DNA of 64,000 nucleotides, taken from NCBI GenBank assembly GCA_017795085.1, contig CP051246.1, positions 2,606,514 to 2,670,513 on the forward strand, written 5' to 3'. The position numbers and the translations under genes were made by a program. Numbering within the stretch: the stretch's first letter is position 1; the number at the start of each line of letters is the position of its first letter. Source of the DNA: Salegentibacter sp. (GTDB lineage: Bacteria; Bacteroidota; Bacteroidia; Flavobacteriales; Flavobacteriaceae). Shown piece by piece: positions 34,971-44,460 of this stretch. The notes under the pieces were generated by a model. The model was given only the letters and a program-made list of their open reading frames with translations, did not search any database and was not told the origin of the DNA.

Positions 34971-35795
34971 TCAATGTATTTCTAAAACTGAAATAACAGG
35001 TAAATGGTCTGAGGAGTCATCCCGAATCACCTCATGCGATACAAACTTAAATCTCTCTGCTGGCTTATACATTATATAGTCCAGTTCTCTGTTGGGATAG
35101 TTTGAAGGAATAGTAAAACAGTTGGTTTTACAGGTTTTGGTAAAACCGAAATCTAACAAGGATTGTATATTATTCGATTCTGGTTTAGCATTAAAATCAC
35201 CCCCTAGAATAACCGGTACTTCAGAAGAGCCTAAAATCTCTTTGATCCTGGCAACCTGGATATCACGATTTTCTTCGGTTAGCGCCAGGTGTGTGTTGGC
35301 CACAGTAATTTTGCTATCCTTAACCAGGATATTAGCAGTAATCATGATACGATAACTTACATATTGGTTTCCTAATTCGATTCTAGGTAATTTAAAAATT
35401 TTGGAATCGTTTAAAGGGTAGCGAGATAAAATTCCTATCCCCGTTTGACCTCCTTGATAATCAATGGCTCCTTCATAATAATATGATTTTAATCCAGTCT
35501 TCTCAGATAATACTGATAACTGATCTAAATTCCCGCTACGAGTTGTATTTCTATCCACTTCCTGTAGAAAGATAACATCTGGCTTATTCTTGTTAATGAC
35601 ATCAGCTATAGCCGATAGATCAGATTTGCCACTACCTAATGGAGAACCGTATTTAATATTATAACTCATCACAGTTATCGTACTTGACGCTACAGAGTTT
35701 TCCCCATTTTCTTTTTCAATATCCTTCTTGGTTGTGTCTCCACAGGACTGGAACTGAAGAAACAATAGGGTTAAAAGGACCACTAAATTTTTCAT
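34971..35795 (-). CDS. Endonuclease/exonuclease/phosphatase family lipoprotein (paralogue 2)
   Basis: A 274-residue EEP-fold protein with a lipoprotein signal (lipobox FQSC, Cys near 18). Motifs run MSYNIKYGSPLG, DVIFLQEVDRNTTRSG, ANTHLALTEENRDIQ, VILGGDFNAKPESNN and DDSSDHLPVISVL. It resembles the next gene downstream over its whole length but keeps its own lipid anchor, so the two paralogues may work in different places. The upstream neighbour is susD with an 85-base gap. Confidence 0.9.
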   Translation of the reverse strand: MKNLVVLLTLLFLQFQSCGDTTKKDIEKENGENSVASSTITVMSYNIKYGSPLGSGKSDLSAIADVINKNKPDVIFLQEVDRNTTRSGNLDQLSVLSEKTGLKSYYYEGAIDYQGGQTGIGILSRYPLNDSKIFKLPRIELGNQYVSYRIMITANILVKDSKITVANTHLALTEENRDIQVARIKEILGSSEVPVILGGDFNAKPESNNIQSLLDFGFTKTCKTNCFTIPSNYPNRELDYIMYKPAERFKFVSHEVIRDDSSDHLPVISVLEIH

Positions 35796-35880
35796 TCTTT
35801 AAAATTTTTAAACATTACTTATCCATAATTCCCTAAAACTTCGAAACCACGTAGTTGTATTACCCCTCCTGTATATATTA

Positions 35881-37602
35881 TTACCAACCGGAATTTTGAC
35901 CTAATTCCTCATTCTTTATTCTTTCGGCATAAGGTACTGGCCATAAATAATGCTTTGATGGATCAAAATTGTTTAAACCACCTTGCTCAACCGATTTCTC
36001 AAAGATGATATTCCCATGCTCATCCAACCCATTATTAGGGAAAGGATTGCCTCCCAGTTCATTCTCGGCTATATTGATATGTGGTCCAATTACCGCTTTA
36101 CCTAACATTTTTTCACCCTCTCTCCATCTTAGAATATCGAAGTAACGCATACCATCCATAGACATTTCTACACGTCTCTCTCTATGCAGCTCTGTTTCCA
36201 GCTCCAGACCCCATTGATCCAGCTCGGTTAATATCATAGGATGCATTCCTACCCGTTCACGAAGTTTATTTATGGTAATGTCAATTTGATCCTGAGTAAG
36301 GGTCTCGCCCTGGGTATTGAACAATGCTTCAGCATAGATTAAAAGAACCTCTGCATAACGCAGTACATTCAGGTTATTATGGTCACGCATATACCCTCCT
36401 GGTGGATTATTATATTTTTTAAAATAAAAACCAGTCAAGCTATTAGCACCATTCCTATTATTATTCTGCAATGCTGCAAACCTGGGCAACTGAAAAATAT
36501 CGTTAAAAGTATCAGTATCCGGATCTCCATCATCCCCTCCTGGCCATTCATCTCCAGGCGTATAAAGAGTCATGGACATACGTGGATCACGATTCTCAAA
36601 ATAATCAGCATATTCCTGTTCCGGATAAGTATATAAGTCAGAAGTTTCCACTCCATCCTGGTCTTTGTATTCAAGTCCTTTCTTCACAGGCTTTCCATCT
36701 GATGCCAGAAACGCATCCACTAGCCTTCTAGAAGCATTATACCTTATATAATCAACAGGTATACAAGTATAATTGGTCATATTATGTGTTCTAACGTCTG
36801 GCATATATAAACTAAATAGAATAGGTTCTTTATTCTCTGAATTAATTTCTGTATCCCCCTCTAGCTTGTACAATTCAAGATATTTATCGTGAAGTTCATA
36901 TGGGCTATTATCCATGATTTCTTTTGATGTATTAGCTGCTACTTCCCACATTTCATTTTGTAATGCAATTCTGGCCTTTAAAGCAAGTGCTCCCCAACGA
37001 TTGATTCGACCATGATTATCGCCAGTGGGAATTTCAGTCCCAAGCTTATCTGCTGCCCAGTCTAAATCCTCCATTATAAAATCAATAACCTCCATTCTTG
37101 GATTTCGAGGCCCATAAGCTTCAGATGAGGAAATTACTTCTGTAACTAATGGTACATCCCCATAATAACTCGTTAGCCAAAAATATTGTAAAGCTCTAAT
37201 TACCTTAACCTCTGCTGCGTAAGAATCTTTCACATCTTGTTCTATTTCTGCCTTGTTATAGTTATCCAGAAAATTATTACAAACAAAAATGTGGCTATAA
37301 GCGTAATTCCAGAATGAGGACATTGGGAAGCCATCTAAGGCAGTATGAGTCCCGCCTGGAACTTTGCTTAATCCACTACTCAAACTACCCCAATCGACAT
37401 CGCCTCCAAAAATATCAGGATACATAACCAATTCATATCGAAAACCTTCATAACAGGGATAAGTCGCAGCCTTTAATTGTTCTTCATTGCTCCAATAAGT
37501 TTCATTAGTAGCAGAATCCAGAGGAGTTTTATCTAAAAAATCATCTTCACAACTAATAGCAAAAAAAGCGATAAGTATAATGATGTATTTATAACTTTTC
37601 AT
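35881..37602 (-). CDS. RagB/SusD family outer-membrane lipoprotein
   Basis: A 573-residue surface lipoprotein (lipobox FAISC) that pairs with the upstream SusC. It starts with EDDFLDKTPLDSATNETYWSN, the usual family opening. TPR-type helices include AAEVKVIRALQYFWLTSYYGDVPLVTE. The C-terminal part has LNVLRYAEVLLIYAEALFN, LRERVGM, ELHRERRVEMSMDGMRYFDILRWREGEKML and YLWPVPYAERIKNEELGQNSGW. It lies 17 bases downstream of susC and is certainly co-transcribed. Confidence 0.97.
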   Translation of the reverse strand: MKSYKYIIILIAFFAISCEDDFLDKTPLDSATNETYWSNEEQLKAATYPCYEGFRYELVMYPDIFGGDVDWGSLSSGLSKVPGGTHTALDGFPMSSFWNYAYSHIFVCNNFLDNYNKAEIEQDVKDSYAAEVKVIRALQYFWLTSYYGDVPLVTEVISSSEAYGPRNPRMEVIDFIMEDLDWAADKLGTEIPTGDNHGRINRWGALALKARIALQNEMWEVAANTSKEIMDNSPYELHDKYLELYKLEGDTEINSENKEPILFSLYMPDVRTHNMTNYTCIPVDYIRYNASRRLVDAFLASDGKPVKKGLEYKDQDGVETSDLYTYPEQEYADYFENRDPRMSMTLYTPGDEWPGGDDGDPDTDTFNDIFQLPRFAALQNNNRNGANSLTGFYFKKYNNPPGGYMRDHNNLNVLRYAEVLLIYAEALFNTQGETLTQDQIDITINKLRERVGMHPMILTELDQWGLELETELHRERRVEMSMDGMRYFDILRWREGEKMLGKAVIGPHINIAENELGGNPFPNNGLDEHGNIIFEKSVEQGGLNNFDPSKHYLWPVPYAERIKNEELGQNSGW

Positions 37603-37619
37603 TTCAATATGATTTTAAA

Positions 37620-40600
37620 TTAATAAATAAGATTTAGACCTAATGAAAAAGTCTTAATTTGAGGATAAGAATCACCAGAGGTTTCCCTTACTTCTGGATC
37701 AAATCCATCAAAATAATTAGTAATGGTAAATAAGTTCTCGATTGATGTATAAATCTTAAACTGACCAATATTCATTTTGTCTGTAATTTGAGATGGTAGC
37801 GTATAACCTAATTGAATATTTTTCATCCGAAGATAAGAGGCATCTTCTACCCAAAAATCTGAGTATTCAATATTATGATCTGGCTGGAAATACATTCTGG
37901 GGTAGGAGGCATTTGGATTATCGGGGGTCCATCTATCCAAATGATTTTTTTTTGGTACAGAATAATCATTTAAAAAGGCATGACGCGCTTCATCTTGTAA
38001 ATAACCGTTTACCTTTCCTACCCCTTGTAAGAAAAATGAAAAATCAAAATTTTTCCAATTCGCGAAGCCTCGAAATGCATAGCTATATCTAGGATATGGG
38101 TTTCCAATAATCACCCTATCGTTATCATCTATTTGCCCGTCAGGTTCTCCATTTTCCCCGCTAATATCGCTATAAATTACATCTCCGGGTTGTATAATAT
38201 CAGAATAACTACTAAAAACCGGAAAATTTGGATTTTCATACCTTCCTGTATTCTCATTATAATTTTCAAAATCATCAACTTGAGCTAACCCGTTTGTTAA
38301 ATATCCAAAATACGCATTTACAGGATCCCCCACTCTACGTATATTATTTCCTAAAAAAGGTGCACTAGTCCCAAGATCAGTTAATTTATTTTTTGCATCG
38401 GACAAGTTAGCAGTTAAACCATAACTTACCTCACCGATTTGGTCACGCCAACTAATACTAGTTTCCCACCCTTTATTTTGTATGGAACCTATATTCTCAA
38501 GTGGCAAATTAGAACCAGAGGTCACCCCTATTATACTGGGGTAAATTGGTTGTAACAATGCATTCACATTGGTTTTTTCGAACCAATCAAATGAAAATTC
38601 TAAACGATTGTTTAGCATTTGTACATCCAATCCGAAATTTAACATGCGAATAGTTTCCCATTGAATATCATTATTGGCTATTGAGTTCTGTCTAAAACCT
38701 ACATTTTCTTTATATCCAATAGGATAAGCATTAGTCTCTCTTTCAATCTCCGTTAAATAAGGATAGTAACTATTCCCTATATTTTGGTTGCCTAGTTCAC
38801 CCCAAGATGCTCGTAATTTTCCTAAGTTGAGTATAGGATTAGAAAAGTCCATAAAATCCTCTTGAGAGAAATTCCACCCAGCTGAAAATGATGGAAAAGC
38901 ACCCCAACGATTTTCCTCTGAAAATCTTGAGGTTCCATCAAAACGAATATTTGCTTCTAACAAATATTTTTCATCATAATTATAATTGAATCGACCAAAG
39001 TAAGAACGAATTGCCCAATGTTCAGCCGAACCACTATTTGTAATGTCCTCAGTCCCTACATCAATTTCTTCCACCCCTTCTAAGAATATATTTCTACGGG
39101 AAGCAGAAAGAACCGGAAGATTAGCCCATTCCTGAGAAAACCCAGCTAACAAATTCAGGTTATGTTTTCCTATTTCCCTTTCATAATTTAGAGTTGTATA
39201 TAAGGTTTGGGTTAAAATATTTCGATGAGTTTGGCTAATAGAATTTATAGCATTTACATTTCCTGGATTTGGAGTTCCATCTACTAAAAATCTGGGCATA
39301 GTAGGCCTCCAAGCTTTAACATCCTGAGTATAGTAGTTATACGAATAACGTGCATTTGCATACAAACCTTTAAAAAGATCTAAGGTTGCTTTAAAATTCC
39401 CATTAAAAGTTCTTGAATTGGTTTTCGTATATCCAGATTCATAAGCTGTTCGTACTGGATTGGATACAGAACCATAGGACCAATAAGGTGAATCCTCAAA
39501 TCCGCCACTATCACTAGGAATCTGCCATTTGACTGGTAATAATGGAGAAATACGTTGACTTAAGCGAAACACTCCTCCAGTTCCAGCACGTCCGACATCC
39601 TGCCTAAAAAAATCTATATAACTTAAATTCCCATCTATTTTCAACCTATCAGAAACCTCTGTATCCAATCGTAGACGGATATTATGTCTTTTAGATTTGT
39701 AACCATCACCTACAATTAATCCGGTTTGATCCAACAGACCATAAGACATATAATAAGAGGCCTTATCTGAACTGCCATTTATGTTTATATTGTGACTGTG
39801 TTGTGTCGCATAATCCTTATATATAAGATCGACCCAATCTGTGTTTGCATAATCATTCGGGAATTCCTGAGAATCGTAATTCTCGAATGCCTCATCTGTA
39901 TAAGGAATAGCTATACCGCGAGCAGCACGAGCTTCATTTGAAAGAGTCATATATTCTCTTCCATTAACTAATTCGGGCAAGGCAGTAGGTTTTTGAATAC
40001 CAAAATTACCAGAATAACTTATTTTAGTTTTCCCCTTTCCTTTTTTCGTGGTAACCTGAATCACACCATTTGCTGCACGTGCACCATAAATTGCAGATGC
40101 TGCAGCATCTTTCAATACTGTCACACTTTCAATATCATCGGGATTCAATAGATTTAGATCTTGTCCCGCAACCCCATCTATTAGAATCAAAGGACTACTA
40201 CTACTATTAATGGTATTAACACCCCTCACTAAAATATTCATACCAGGATTTCCAGGTTGTCCAGATGAGGAAGATATTGTAACCCCAGGTAATAATCCCT
40301 GAAGCCCCGTACCAACTGTGGATATAGGTCTATCTTCCAAGACCTCACCTTTAACCGTTTCCACAGCTCCAGTCAAATTCACCCTTTTTTGACTACCATA
40401 TCCAACAAGTACTACCTCATCAAGAGCGGCTGTTTCGGTTTCCAATTGAATATTAATTGCACTTTGATCATCTACCTCTATTTCTTTAGTAACATATCCA
40501 ATAAAACTTACCTGAAGGATAGCATTTTCAGAAACCGTTATGGAATAGTTACCATCAAAATCACTCATTACACCATTCGTAGTGCCTTCTTCAAGAATAT

Positions 40601-41057
40601 TAGCACCGGGTATTGGCTCCCCACTTTCTTTCTCTATAACTTTGCCTGTTACCGTAATCCGCTGTTCTTCAGGAATAACAATTAATCCTGTTTTAGGTTT
40701 TGCTCCTTGAGTAAGAACGATCTGGTTTCCATAAACTTTATATCCGGTTTTTGTATTTTCAAAAATTTTGCCTAAAACAGCAGGAACTTTCTCCTCTTTT
40801 ACTTTTAATGTCACTCTACGTCCCAAATCAACATCTTTGATTTTATAAACAAATCGGTAATCTGTTTGCTTTTCTATAAAATCGAGAATTCTTGACACTT
40901 TCACCTTATTAAGGTCTAGGGTCACAATATTTTGTGAAAAGGATGTGTTGGCCTGCAATCCAAAAATCGAAATAAAAATAAGTAGCCAAGAAAGTTTCAT
41001 TCTTAAATCAATTTGAAACAAAAATAGCCTAGGCCTAAATTGGAATAATTTTTTCAT
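37620..41057 (-). CDS. SusC/RagA TonB-dependent transporter with STN signalling domain
   Basis: This 1145-residue outer-membrane importer begins with a signal region (LSWLLIFISIFGLQANTSFSQ). An STN (secretin/TonB N-terminal) domain follows at about residues 45-115 (LDLNKVKVSRILDFIEKQTDYRFVY...). A carboxypeptidase-regulatory-like domain spans about 130-215, and a plug with VGYGSQKRVNLTGAVE and VLKDAAASAIYGARAANGVIQVTTKKG leads to the barrel. The STN domain contacts a FecR-type anti-sigma factor, and fecR and an ECF sigma gene sit directly upstream. Substrate binding should therefore switch on this locus from outside. Confidence 0.97.
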   Translation of the reverse strand: MKKLFQFRPRLFLFQIDLRMKLSWLLIFISIFGLQANTSFSQNIVTLDLNKVKVSRILDFIEKQTDYRFVYKIKDVDLGRRVTLKVKEEKVPAVLGKIFENTKTGYKVYGNQIVLTQGAKPKTGLIVIPEEQRITVTGKVIEKESGEPIPGANILEEGTTNGVMSDFDGNYSITVSENAILQVSFIGYVTKEIEVDDQSAINIQLETETAALDEVVLVGYGSQKRVNLTGAVETVKGEVLEDRPISTVGTGLQGLLPGVTISSSSGQPGNPGMNILVRGVNTINSSSSPLILIDGVAGQDLNLLNPDDIESVTVLKDAAASAIYGARAANGVIQVTTKKGKGKTKISYSGNFGIQKPTALPELVNGREYMTLSNEARAARGIAIPYTDEAFENYDSQEFPNDYANTDWVDLIYKDYATQHSHNININGSSDKASYYMSYGLLDQTGLIVGDGYKSKRHNIRLRLDTEVSDRLKIDGNLSYIDFFRQDVGRAGTGGVFRLSQRISPLLPVKWQIPSDSGGFEDSPYWSYGSVSNPVRTAYESGYTKTNSRTFNGNFKATLDLFKGLYANARYSYNYYTQDVKAWRPTMPRFLVDGTPNPGNVNAINSISQTHRNILTQTLYTTLNYEREIGKHNLNLLAGFSQEWANLPVLSASRRNIFLEGVEEIDVGTEDITNSGSAEHWAIRSYFGRFNYNYDEKYLLEANIRFDGTSRFSEENRWGAFPSFSAGWNFSQEDFMDFSNPILNLGKLRASWGELGNQNIGNSYYPYLTEIERETNAYPIGYKENVGFRQNSIANNDIQWETIRMLNFGLDVQMLNNRLEFSFDWFEKTNVNALLQPIYPSIIGVTSGSNLPLENIGSIQNKGWETSISWRDQIGEVSYGLTANLSDAKNKLTDLGTSAPFLGNNIRRVGDPVNAYFGYLTNGLAQVDDFENYNENTGRYENPNFPVFSSYSDIIQPGDVIYSDISGENGEPDGQIDDNDRVIIGNPYPRYSYAFRGFANWKNFDFSFFLQGVGKVNGYLQDEARHAFLNDYSVPKKNHLDRWTPDNPNASYPRMYFQPDHNIEYSDFWVEDASYLRMKNIQLGYTLPSQITDKMNIGQFKIYTSIENLFTITNYFDGFDPEVRETSGDSYPQIKTFSLGLNLIY

Positions 41058-41165
41058 ACTTTTGAAGTCTTAAATGTTGGTTAATACACGTTTTAAAAGC
41101 CACATTTTACTAAGGGGGATGCGGGAACATTCCCCTTTTATTTTGGCTCAGAATTATTTTTAATT

Positions 41166-42311
41166 TTATTCAATAATAATAGTCCCATCATCTTTTAATT
41201 TATAATTCAACCCATAACTATTCCTGAAATATTCTAAGATATTAGTGAGAGGTTCCTCATGAAAACGAGCATTGAATTTCTCTTTCGCTAAAACTTCATC
41301 ATTATTTATGATTTTTACATTATAGTGCCTTTCCATCTTTAGCAAGATATTTTCAAAGCTCATATTCCTGAATACAAGATCACCCTGCATCCAGGCGGTA
41401 TAAATTCCAGTCTCAACTTTCTCGATTTCCAGTTCGTCATTTGCTATTTGTAATCTACCCAACTGGCCAGGCTCTAAGATGGCGTTCGCTCCGTTAGTAC
41501 TCAGTTTTACCGAACCTTCCACTAATACCACATTGCTCACCGGATCTTCTGGATAGGCAGCAACATTGAATTCTGTACCTAAAACACCAATTTGAAGATT
41601 GTCAATATTTACTATAAAAGGATTCTTTTCATCTTTTGCGACCTTGAAAAATGCTTCGCCAGCTAAAAAAACCTTTCGTGTACCTGATTCTGGAAAGTTT
41701 ACCGGGAATTTTAACGAAGAGCCGGCATTCATAATAACTAAAGTACCATCTGATAATTCAACCTGAAACTGCTTTCCGTAAGGAATGTACAAAGTATTGT
41801 ACTCTATTTCCTTTGACGCCTCTTCACTTTTTTGATAGATTAATTGTTTACCATTTTGCTCGACAACAACTTCACCCCCTTTATCAGTTAATTGCAAATC
41901 CCCGTTTTCCAGAAGCACTTCTGTTTTCCCTCCTTCCCTTTCCAAGATTATCATATTTTCGTTAACTATTGGAGCTTCCTGAATATTTTGGATATTGTTT
42001 ATTAACCCTAAATAAAATGCTGCTCCCAGAACTATCAATAGAACAGCTGCTACAGTACCATACCAGTAGCGTTTATTAAAACTTTTCTGGGTTTTAGCCT
42101 TATTAATGATCTCACTATAAATTCTTTGAGAAGAATCTTCGTCCATCTCAGGTAATTCATTCAACAAGTTTAAAACCTCCTCTGCTTCCGGAAAATTTTC
42201 ATCAATCTGGCTCTTTTTAAAATAAGCCACGAGATCATCAATCTCATCTGAAGAACAGTCTCCTGCGATAAATTTTTGAATCAAATATTTTATTCTGTTA
42301 TCAACCTTCAT
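41166..42311 (-). CDS. FecR family anti-sigma factor
   Basis: A 381-residue inner-membrane regulator. The cytoplasmic N-terminus (residues 1-80) binds the sigma factor. One transmembrane helix lies at about 84-105 (TVAAVLLIVLGAAFYLGLI). The periplasmic FecR domain includes YIPYGKQFQVELSDGTLVIMNAGSSLKFP and GEAFFKVAKDEKNPFIV with VLGTEFNVAAYP, and the C-terminal DUF4974-type domain has LVFRNMSFENILLKMERHYNVKI. It relays the signal from the STN-containing SusC to the sigma factor upstream. Spacing to sigma is 180 bases and to susC 108. Confidence 0.95.
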   Translation of the reverse strand: MKVDNRIKYLIQKFIAGDCSSDEIDDLVAYFKKSQIDENFPEAEEVLNLLNELPEMDEDSSQRIYSEIINKAKTQKSFNKRYWYGTVAAVLLIVLGAAFYLGLINNIQNIQEAPIVNENMIILEREGGKTEVLLENGDLQLTDKGGEVVVEQNGKQLIYQKSEEASKEIEYNTLYIPYGKQFQVELSDGTLVIMNAGSSLKFPVNFPESGTRKVFLAGEAFFKVAKDEKNPFIVNIDNLQIGVLGTEFNVAAYPEDPVSNVVLVEGSVKLSTNGANAILEPGQLGRLQIANDELEIEKVETGIYTAWMQGDLVFRNMSFENILLKMERHYNVKIINNDEVLAKEKFNARFHEEPLTNILEYFRNSYGLNYKLKDDGTIIIE

Positions 42312-42491
42312 CCTTTTTAAGACTTTTACTTATATATAATACAATTGAAAAACGATGGAATACTATTCAGTTCTATTTTTTTTGTAAAAAGACCCTTTAT
42401 AATAGTGGGTAGAGGGAAGGAGAAAAAAATTCTGAATTATTAGTACAACGGGAAGAGAAGCAATTAAAAAGCTAACACATAAGAACCTAGG

Positions 42492-43091
42492 CTAACTAAT
42501 TGAATTTTCCGCCAGGAATATAAACAAGAAAACAATATCCCCATTAACCCTAAGAAATTCTTTTATGATCGCTAAAGAGTTACTCATCTGATTCTTAACT
42601 GTATTCTTAGAAATACCAAGCTCATGAGCAATTTCTTCATAGCTTTTTCCTTCGTTTCTGGACATATGAAAAACCATTCTACATCTGGGGGTCAACTTTT
42701 CAATAGCCTGATTCTTTAACTTGGCATAATCTGCTTCAAGCAATTTTGTGTCAGTCATGCTTTCCCTATTTTGACTCTTGTAAAAGATGCGATCCTTTAA
42801 CTTTTGATCATTAGCAGCCTTAGCCAATACATTAAAAGCTAAATTTCGAGCGATGGTAAAAACGTAAGACTTAAAATTTAGAGTAGGATCTAACTTTTCT
42901 TGATTCAACCAAACCTTTAAAAAAACTTCCTGAACTATTTCTTCGGCCTGAGGTTTAGATTTGAGAACACTTAAACTATAGGCATAAATTTGATTACGGT
43001 ATTTATCAAAAAGTTTTTGAAAAGCCCGCTCATTTCCATTTCGAAGATTCGAAATTAGAATTTGTTCTGTATTTTCTACGATATCACCCAT
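42492..43091 (-). CDS. ECF RNA polymerase sigma factor (Bacteroides-type expansion family)
   Basis: A 199-residue sigma-70 family factor. Region 2 reads FQKLFDKYRNQIYAYSLSVLKSKPQAEEIVQEVFLKVW. Region 4 reads LTPRCRMVFHMSRNEGKSYEEIAHELGISKNTVKNQMSNSLA, a complete helix-turn-helix. It is the positive regulator of the downstream fecR-susC-susD-enzyme locus. The C-terminus ends with a short hydrophobic run (IVFLFIFLAENSIS). The start is immediately followed upstream by an intergenic strip and then the IS982 end, 100 bases away, so promoter disturbance by the insertion is possible. Confidence 0.95.
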   Translation of the reverse strand: MGDIVENTEQILISNLRNGNERAFQKLFDKYRNQIYAYSLSVLKSKPQAEEIVQEVFLKVWLNQEKLDPTLNFKSYVFTIARNLAFNVLAKAANDQKLKDRIFYKSQNRESMTDTKLLEADYAKLKNQAIEKLTPRCRMVFHMSRNEGKSYEEIAHELGISKNTVKNQMSNSLAIIKEFLRVNGDIVFLFIFLAENSIS

Positions 43092-43197
43092 AAATCATCA
43101 CTTAGCCTTGAAAAATTAATCCTCACCTTCAAAATAACATAAATTAACAAAAATGAATGTTAAAGTTAATTTATTTTACGGTTAAATTAATAATGCG

Positions 43198-43218
43198 AAT
43201 CAAGGGTTAAAATATTAA
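43198..43218 (+). repeat. Left terminal inverted repeat of the IS982 element
   Basis: It matches the complement of 44208-44228 at 19 of 21 positions; the core AATCAAGGGTT is identical on both sides. The repeat overlaps the 3' end of the transposase gene. Confidence 0.8.
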
Positions 43219-44109
43219 AGTTATAAAAGCCGCAGCCAATCTTCCATATGCATGTACTGTTAATCCCTTAGTAGATCTTGCCCGGTGTGCATCTTGTATA
43301 TCGGATTTTTCAATGAGCCAATTAAACAATGACTCAATAGGCTGCCTTACTTTGGATACAGCCCTAGAGTATAGGTCATTGGCTGCCCTGTCAAAATTTT
43401 TTAAGGATTGTGGCATCCCTTTGACTCCTTTGACCGGTGTAAGCATGTGTGAATTATAGTGGTCTTCTATTCCTTCAAAGAACTCTTTGTTGTTATATAT
43501 TTTGTCTCCTATGAATATCCTGTTTTCCATTGTGCTCCACTGCTCTTTGAACAGGCTTAGGTCATTTACCGATGCAGGTGTAAACATGATTTCTTCTGGA
43601 TAGGGCATTTTCCCTTGTCGACGAAAACCCAGCGCATGTAGTTTCATTCCATAATAGTACATGGATTTGGTGGAACAATAGCCTTTATCTGTAATTTCCC
43701 TGGCAACTTTGCCAGCTCTTTTCCCGGAACATGTTATAATGGGCATGGAATCCAATAGGCTTTGGCTCTTTGAACAGTCTTGGGGATGGAATTCCTTAAT
43801 GATTGCCCCACTAAGCTTGTCCAGCACACCGGACAACCTGTTGAGCCTATTGTTAAAAGCCTGATAAGTTCCCAAATTGGGGAACCAGTCCAAAAGGTAG
43901 TCCATGGCAAACCGATGAATTTGTTTGATTTTAAAATATTCTTGATAATACATCACGTATAGATAAATGGCAAGGATTTCCTCATCGCTGAGCTTGGGTT
44001 CTTTGTTGTTGCTGAAGCGTTCACATTCAAACCAAAGACCTTCTTCAAATTTTTCACATACATAACAATAAATTTTTACTAATTTAGAGTGCTTGTCGTT
44101 GGGATTCAT
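43207..44109 (-). CDS. IS982 family transposase
   Basis: A 300-residue DDE transposase of the IS982 group. It has an N-terminal helical part (LSDEEILAIYLYVMYYQEYFKIKQIHRFAMDYL...FPNLGTYQAFNNRLNRL). The DDE core has LLDSMPIITCSGKRAGKVAREITDKGYCSTKSMYYYGMKLHALG, then IGDKIYNNKEFFE, and VSKVRQPIESLFNWLIEKSDIQDAHRARSTKGL near the end. Length and motifs appear intact, so the element may be active. Confidence 0.93.
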   Translation of the reverse strand: MNPNDKHSKLVKIYCYVCEKFEEGLWFECERFSNNKEPKLSDEEILAIYLYVMYYQEYFKIKQIHRFAMDYLLDWFPNLGTYQAFNNRLNRLSGVLDKLSGAIIKEFHPQDCSKSQSLLDSMPIITCSGKRAGKVAREITDKGYCSTKSMYYYGMKLHALGFRRQGKMPYPEEIMFTPASVNDLSLFKEQWSTMENRIFIGDKIYNNKEFFEGIEDHYNSHMLTPVKGVKGMPQSLKNFDRAANDLYSRAVSKVRQPIESLFNWLIEKSDIQDAHRARSTKGLTVHAYGRLAAAFITLIF

Positions 44110-44163
44110 TACTTATATGGTGTTTGAAATCACATATAAGTTACTGATTATCAGCGACTTGCG

Positions 44164-44209
44164 CAAGTCTAAGGCGTTGTTTTTCAACAAATTAGACTTG
44201 TTTTTTTTT
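44164..44209 (+). terminator. Terminator hairpin inside the IS right end
   Basis: CAAGTCTAA (44164-44172) and TTAGACTTG (44192-44200) form a nine-base stem, with an inner GTTG/CAAC pair, followed by nine Ts. It stops plus-strand transcription leaving the element. Confidence 0.75.
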
Positions 44210-44228
44210 ATTATTTCAACCCTTGATT
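44208..44228 (-). repeat. Right terminal inverted repeat of the IS982 element
   Basis: It is the partner of 43198-43218 (19 of 21 matches). Confidence 0.8.
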
Positions 44229-44236
44229 AGCATTAA

Positions 44237-44460
44237 TACACCGATCATGAAACGAAATCAGTCTACACCACGGTAAATATTTATAATACACGTTTGATTA
44301 CCGATATAAAAACCTTAAATGATTTAGTGGAATGGGGGTTTATTATCCCTATTGAAAAAGTAAAAACCAACATTCCGCAAATAAAATTGCTCTATCAAAT
44401 TTTAATAAAGCACTTGATGAAGCACAGAACAAAGCAACTATAGTACAGATAAACCATTAA
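44237..44460 (+). pseudogene. Frameshifted remnant of a mobile-element HTH-type protein
   Basis: From 44237 the frame reads ...VNIYNTRLITDIKTLNDLVEWGFIIPIEK, then coding quality jumps to another frame near 44365-44380: NKIALSNFNKALDEAQNKA...INH with a stop at 44458-44460. The two parts join into a pattern I know from Flavobacterial HTH/replication-type accessory proteins. The start is missing at the IS border and at least one frameshift is present. No matching 5' part is seen across the IS. The identification is from memory of family style and is tentative. Confidence 0.45.

Larger units (their letters stand above)
43191..44235 (-). mobile_element. IS982-family insertion sequence
   Basis: One transposase gene is bounded by inverted repeats. 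The left end AATCAAGGGTTAAAATATTAA starts at 43198, and the right end is its complement with 2 mismatches in 21, ending at 44228. The similarity continues outward as TAATGC (43191-43196) versus GCATTA (44230-44235), so the exact border is uncertain and no clean target duplication is visible. A terminator hairpin lies just inside the right end. Confidence 0.85.

Noticed and set aside
34087..35795. The two EEP-fold genes as DNA-repair exonucleases
   Set aside because: Both have export signals (one a lipobox) and lie inside a SusCD operon, which does not fit chromosomal repair.
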